Assembly: GCF_000507185.2 (NCBI RefSeq)
Contig: NZ_AYTM02000002.1
Span: 5,243,501 to 5,307,500, forward strand
DNA length: 64,000 nucleotides
Source: Pseudomonas syringae KCTC 12500
GTDB lineage: Bacteria > Pseudomonadota > Gammaproteobacteria > Pseudomonadales > Pseudomonadaceae
Direction: 5' to 3'
Made by a program: the position numbers and the translations under genes. Positions 60,190-64,000 of this stretch are shown one piece after another (position 1 is the first letter of the stretch; each line of letters begins with the position of its first letter). The notes under the pieces were generated by a model. That model made no database searches. It had not been told where the DNA came from and saw only the letters and a list, made by a program, of their open reading frames with translations.

Positions 60190-60483
60190 GGTTGCAGCCT
60201 CCTTGTCGACCCTGTTTACGACTGCCTGGCATGGCCGATGATTCAATTGATTTACTTCCCGCCACAGTCGTCCCGTTGATCCACTCGATGACTGCTTCAT
60301 CTCTTCGCACGACCAGCAAACATCCTCAAAACCTTTGAACTTTACCCTCGTTGACCGCTCGGAACCTAGGCAGCGGAAATAGACGAGTCGCCAGCACAGT
60401 GCGATCGTACGCTGCCATACCGTCAATTTTTCCATTGCATGGAATGCACAGGAGCGTCCCTGGGGCGTGAGGAGTGATGCTCG
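60190..60483. promoter_or_regulatory. Divergent control region with an AlgU-type promoter for glgE
   Basis: GAACTT at 60337-60342 and TCGGA at 60359-60363 are separated by 16 bp, which fits the extracytoplasmic-stress sigma factor AlgU (GAACTT-N16-TCtgA). The promoter reads toward glgE, leaving a leader of about 115 nt. The minus-strand side drives the proline-rich gene. Confidence 0.6.
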
Positions 60484-62502
60484 ATGAATGAACAGCCATA
60501 CGGTCCGGATTCCCTGGCCACCGATGTCCCGCAAGCAACCCTTCCGCTATCACTGACCCAGGCGCTGCAACTACCCCGCATCGTGATTGAAGACACGTTG
60601 CCGGTGATTGACGGTGGCTTGTTCGCGGCCAAGGCGATCATCGGGCAACCGGTTACCGTGACCAGCAAGGTCTATGCCGATGGGCACGACAAGATGGCGG
60701 TCAATATCCGCTGGCGTGCTGCTGATGAAGAACACTGGCACAGCGCGCCAATGCGCGAGCTGGGCAATGACAGCTGGGTTGGTGAATTCACCCCGACCTC
60801 GGTCAGCCGCCATGTGTTTCGCCTGGAAGCCTGGATCGATCAGTTCGGTAGCTATCGTTATGAGCTGGAGAAGAAGTTCGGCGCCGGCGTTCCTGTCGAT
60901 CTGGAACTGGAAGAGGGCCGCATTCATCTGGTGCACGCCGCCGAGCGCAGCCAGAACGAGCAGCGCCAGCAGATCGAAAGTCTGCTGGGCCAGCTTGAAC
61001 AGGGCGATAAAGACGAGAAAGTCGCGCTGCTGTTGCACAGCGAAACCGCCAGCCTGATGAAGCTGGCCGACAATCAGGCCTTCCTCAGCCGCAGCGTCGA
61101 GTTCCCGCTGGACGTCGAGCGTGAGCTTGCACAGTTTGCCAGCTGGTACGAGCTGTTTCCCCGTTCGATGACCGACGATCCGGCGCGCCACGGTACGTTC
61201 AACGACGTCCATTCGCGTCTGCCGACCATTCGCGACATGGGCTTTGACGTGCTGTATTTTCCGCCGATTCATCCTATCGGCCGCGCCCACCGCAAGGGCC
61301 CGAACAACTCCCTGACCGCAGGCCCTGATGATCCGGGCAGCCCTTATGCAATCGGCAGTGAGGAGGGGGGCCATGAAGCCATTCACCCACAGCTGGGCAG
61401 TCGTGAAGATTTCCGTAACCTCGTGAAAGCTGCAGCCGACCATGGCCTGGAAATCGCGCTGGATTTCGCCATCCAGTGTTCCCAGGATCACCCGTGGCTC
61501 AAGCAGCATCCGGGCTGGTTCTCGTGGCGTCCGGACGGCACGATCCGTTATGCGGAAAACCCGCCGAAAAAGTATCAGGACATCGTCAACGTCGACTTCT
61601 ACGCACCAGACGCCATCCCCGGCCTGTGGACGGAGTTGCGCGACATCGTTCTGGGCTGGGTCAACGAAGGCGTGAAAATCTTCCGCGTCGACAACCCGCA
61701 CACCAAACCGCTGCCGTTCTGGCAGTGGATGATCGGCGAAGTGCGCAGTCAGCACCCTGAGGTAATGTTCCTGGCCGAAGCCTTTACCAAGCCGGCAATG
61801 ATGGCGCGGCTGGGCAAGGTCGGTTACAGCCAGAGTTACACCTATTTCACCTGGCGCAACACCAAGGCGGAACTGTCCGAGTATTTCACCCAGCTCAATG
61901 AAGTCCCTTGGCGCGACTGTTATCGTCCGAATTTCTTTGTCAACACGCCTGACATCAACCCGCGCTTCCTGCACGAGTCCGGGCGTCCCGGCTTTCTGAT
62001 CCGGGCGGCACTGGCCACTATGGGGTCCGGGCTGTGGGGTATGTATTCGGGGTTCGAACTCTGCGAAGCGGCACCGATTCCCGGCAAGGAAGAGTATCTG
62101 GACTCGGAGAAGTACGAGATTCGGGTTCGCGATTACGCGGCACCGGGCAACATCATTGCCGAAATCGCTCAACTCAACCGCATTCGTCGGCAGAACCCTG
62201 CGCTGCAAACGCACCTGGGTCTGAAGCTGTACAACGCGTGGAACGACAACATCCTGTATTTCGGCAAGCGCTCGGCGGACGGCAGCAACTTCATTCTGGT
62301 TGCCATCAACCTTGACCCATACAACGCACAGGAAGCGGATTTCGAGTTGCCGCTGTGGGAAATGGGCCTGCCGGATGACGCCGCTACGTCGGGTGAAGAC
62401 CTGATGACCGGTCACCGCTGGACCTGGTACGGCAAGTACCAGCACACGCGTCTCGATCCAGCTCAACCGTTTGGAATCTGGCGTATCCAGGCCGCGCAAT
62501 AA
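60484..62502 (+). CDS. glgE: Alpha-1,4-glucan:maltose-1-phosphate maltosyltransferase GlgE
   Basis: A 672-aa GH13_3 enzyme that extends alpha-glucan with maltosyl units from maltose-1-phosphate. It has an N-terminal beta-sandwich (about residues 30-135), a helical insert, and a TIM-barrel with nucleophile Asp403 in KIFRVDNPHTKPLPFW and acid/base Glu432 in MFLAEAFTKP. The C-terminal domain follows. The start at 60484 is a good ATG. TreS follows after 19 bp, as in the trehalose-to-glucan (GlgE) pathway. The AlgU-like promoter implies osmotic or desiccation control. Confidence 0.95.
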   Translation: MNEQPYGPDSLATDVPQATLPLSLTQALQLPRIVIEDTLPVIDGGLFAAKAIIGQPVTVTSKVYADGHDKMAVNIRWRAADEEHWHSAPMRELGNDSWVGEFTPTSVSRHVFRLEAWIDQFGSYRYELEKKFGAGVPVDLELEEGRIHLVHAAERSQNEQRQQIESLLGQLEQGDKDEKVALLLHSETASLMKLADNQAFLSRSVEFPLDVERELAQFASWYELFPRSMTDDPARHGTFNDVHSRLPTIRDMGFDVLYFPPIHPIGRAHRKGPNNSLTAGPDDPGSPYAIGSEEGGHEAIHPQLGSREDFRNLVKAAADHGLEIALDFAIQCSQDHPWLKQHPGWFSWRPDGTIRYAENPPKKYQDIVNVDFYAPDAIPGLWTELRDIVLGWVNEGVKIFRVDNPHTKPLPFWQWMIGEVRSQHPEVMFLAEAFTKPAMMARLGKVGYSQSYTYFTWRNTKAELSEYFTQLNEVPWRDCYRPNFFVNTPDINPRFLHESGRPGFLIRAALATMGSGLWGMYSGFELCEAAPIPGKEEYLDSEKYEIRVRDYAAPGNIIAEIAQLNRIRRQNPALQTHLGLKLYNAWNDNILYFGKRSADGSNFILVAINLDPYNAQEADFELPLWEMGLPDDAATSGEDLMTGHRWTWYGKYQHTRLDPAQPFGIWRIQAAQ

Positions 62503-62521
62503 CACTCCCGAGGAGTCAATA

Positions 62522-64000
62522 ATGGCCAAAAAGCCCGGTGACGCGACATTTATCAAAGATCCGCTCTGGTACAAGGATGCGGTGATTTATCAGGTTCACG
62601 TGAAATCGTTCTTTGATTCCAATAACGACGGAATCGGCGATTTCGCAGGCTTGATCGAAAAGCTCGACTACATTGCTGCGCTGGGCGTCAACACCATCTG
62701 GTTGTTGCCGTTCTATCCGTCGCCGCGCCGGGACGATGGCTACGACATTTCCGAATACCGCGACGTGCACAGCGACTACGGCACCATGGCCGATGCCAAG
62801 CGTTTCATCGCCCAGGCACACAAGCGCGGCCTGCGAGTGATCAGCGAGCTGGTCATCAACCACACGTCCGACCAGCATCCATGGTTCCAGAAAGCCCGCA
62901 ATGCCAAGCCCGGTTCCAAGGCGCGGGATTTCTATGTGTGGTCGGACACTGATCAGAAGTACGACGGTACGCGGATCATCTTTCTCGATACCGAAACGTC
63001 CAACTGGACCTGGGACCCGGTTGCCGGCCAGTACTTCTGGCACCGTTTCTACTCCCACCAGCCGGACCTGAATTTCGACAATCCGCACGTGCTGGATGCG
63101 GTTCTGGAAGTCATGCGCTTCTGGCTGGATCTGGGCATCGACGGTTTGCGTCTGGATGCCATCCCGTACCTCATCGAGCGGGACGGTACCAACAACGAGA
63201 ACCTGCCGGAAACCCATCAGGTGCTCAAGCGCATTCGTGCCGAGATCGACGCGAACTACCCGGACCGGATGCTGCTGGCCGAGGCCAATCAATGGCCGGA
63301 AGACACCCAGCTGTATTTTGGCGACAGCAAAGGCCCGGATGGCGATGAATGTCATATGGCTTTTCACTTTCCATTGATGCCACGCATGTACATGGCCCTG
63401 GCCCAGGAAGATCGTTTTCCGATCACCGATATTTTGCGGCAGACGCCGGAAATCCCGGAAAACTGCCAATGGGCGATTTTCCTGCGCAACCACGATGAGC
63501 TGACCCTGGAAATGGTCACCGATCGTGAGCGTGACTATCTGTGGAATTACTATGCGGCCGACCGCCGCGCACGGATCAACCTGGGCATCCGTCGGCGGCT
63601 GGCGCCATTGGTGGATCGCGATCGTCGCAGGGTCGAGTTGCTCAACAGCATGCTGTTGTCGATGCCCGGCACACCGACGCTGTATTACGGCGACGAGATC
63701 GGCATGGGCGATAACATCTACCTGGGTGACCGGGACGGTGTGCGCACGCCCATGCAGTGGTCCATCGACCGCAACGGCGGTTTTTCGCGTGCCGATCCGG
63801 CCAGTCTGGTGTTGCCACCGATCATGGACCCGATGTATGGCTTTCAGTCGGTCAACGTCGAAATCCAGGAACGTGACCCGCATTCGCTGCTGAACTGGAA
63901 CCGGCGCATGCTCGCCGTGCGCAAACAGCAGAAGGCCTTCGGGCGTGGCACGCTGAAAATGCTCTCGCCGTCGAACCGCCGCATTCTTGCTTATACCCGC
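62522..64000 (+). CDS. treS: Trehalose synthase TreS (3' truncated; probably TreS-maltokinase fusion)
   Basis: The frame is open to the window end (493 codons). The ATG at 62522 follows CGAGGAG. The TreS features of GH13_16 are clear: WYKDAVIYQVHVKSFFDSN, ELVINHTSDQHPWF, nucleophile Asp212 in GLRLDAIPY, Glu254 in LLAEANQWPE, and RNHDELTLEMV. It interconverts trehalose and maltose; in Pseudomonas a maltokinase (Pep2) domain is usually fused at the C-terminus, beyond this window, to feed GlgE. Confidence 0.93.
   Translation, partial: MAKKPGDATFIKDPLWYKDAVIYQVHVKSFFDSNNDGIGDFAGLIEKLDYIAALGVNTIWLLPFYPSPRRDDGYDISEYRDVHSDYGTMADAKRFIAQAHKRGLRVISELVINHTSDQHPWFQKARNAKPGSKARDFYVWSDTDQKYDGTRIIFLDTETSNWTWDPVAGQYFWHRFYSHQPDLNFDNPHVLDAVLEVMRFWLDLGIDGLRLDAIPYLIERDGTNNENLPETHQVLKRIRAEIDANYPDRMLLAEANQWPEDTQLYFGDSKGPDGDECHMAFHFPLMPRMYMALAQEDRFPITDILRQTPEIPENCQWAIFLRNHDELTLEMVTDRERDYLWNYYAADRRARINLGIRRRLAPLVDRDRRRVELLNSMLLSMPGTPTLYYGDEIGMGDNIYLGDRDGVRTPMQWSIDRNGGFSRADPASLVLPPIMDPMYGFQSVNVEIQERDPHSLLNWNRRMLAVRKQQKAFGRGTLKMLSPSNRRILAYTR

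Noticed and set aside
60031..60534. Long 167-codon minus-strand frame overlapping glgE
   Set aside because: Only the last 52 codons have a ribosome site and consistent composition; the upstream part covers the glgE start and promoter.

Overview
This window is GC-rich chromosomal DNA of a Pseudomonas, most likely the P. syringae group. That assignment is inferred from several features: the nudC / SCP2 / phosphatase / sohB / cysI / metH / nfuA gene order, a complete liu (leucine and isovalerate) cluster, a MuxABC-OpmB efflux operon, a GlgE-TreS trehalose/alpha-glucan locus, Pseudomonas-type intergenic repeats, and a CrcZ-family sRNA. No rRNA, tRNA, CRISPR array, prophage or intact insertion sequence was seen. 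The first gene (1-2823) and the last gene (62522-64000) run off the window.

1-9.6 kb is a dense signalling island. It holds a hybrid kinase with three C-terminal receivers, a CheR methyltransferase, a receiver-less CheB methylesterase, a receiver-first histidine kinase, a single-domain receiver, and, on the other strand, a two-gene operon of a KaiC-like double ATPase and a hybrid kinase. There are at least three kinases and six receiver-type domains. No flagellar or chemoreceptor gene is present, so this looks like an alternative (non-motility) phosphorelay.

9.7-27 kb is mostly housekeeping and accessory metabolism: a dienoyl-CoA isomerase-like crotonase, NudC, a TSUP permease, a Gfo/Idh oxidoreductase, an SDR, an ACAD10/11-type phosphotransferase, an SCP2 protein, a histidine phosphatase, SohB, CysI with DUF934, MetH with a MetR box, an acyltransferase, and NfuA. 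At 17.9-18.4 kb there is a composite repeat: two 103-bp direct copies flank a segment that can fold into a three-way junction.

27-35 kb is the liu cluster, read right to left as liuR-liuE, then liuA-B-C-D. Between liuE and liuA lies a gene-free stretch with the hallmarks of a CbrB/RpoN-controlled Crc-sequestering sRNA, probably CrcX. These are a canonical -24/-12 promoter, TGTTAC/GTAACA half-sites upstream, six CA-rich motifs in the predicted transcript and a strong end hairpin. Two LiuR-like palindromes mark the liuA and liuR promoters.

35-47.8 kb carries a LysR regulator divergent from an acyl-CoA dehydrogenase, a PstS-like/OmpA fusion, XthA, a GNAT acetyltransferase, TamA-TamB, another LysR regulator and Tpx. 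47.8-56.8 kb is the overlapping muxA-muxB-muxC-opmB operon. 57-60 kb has a MHYT-GGDEF-EAL c-di-GMP protein, an SDR and a small proline-rich protein. 60.5-64 kb begins the GlgE / TreS operon, preceded by an AlgU-type promoter candidate that would fit stress-induced trehalose and glucan metabolism.
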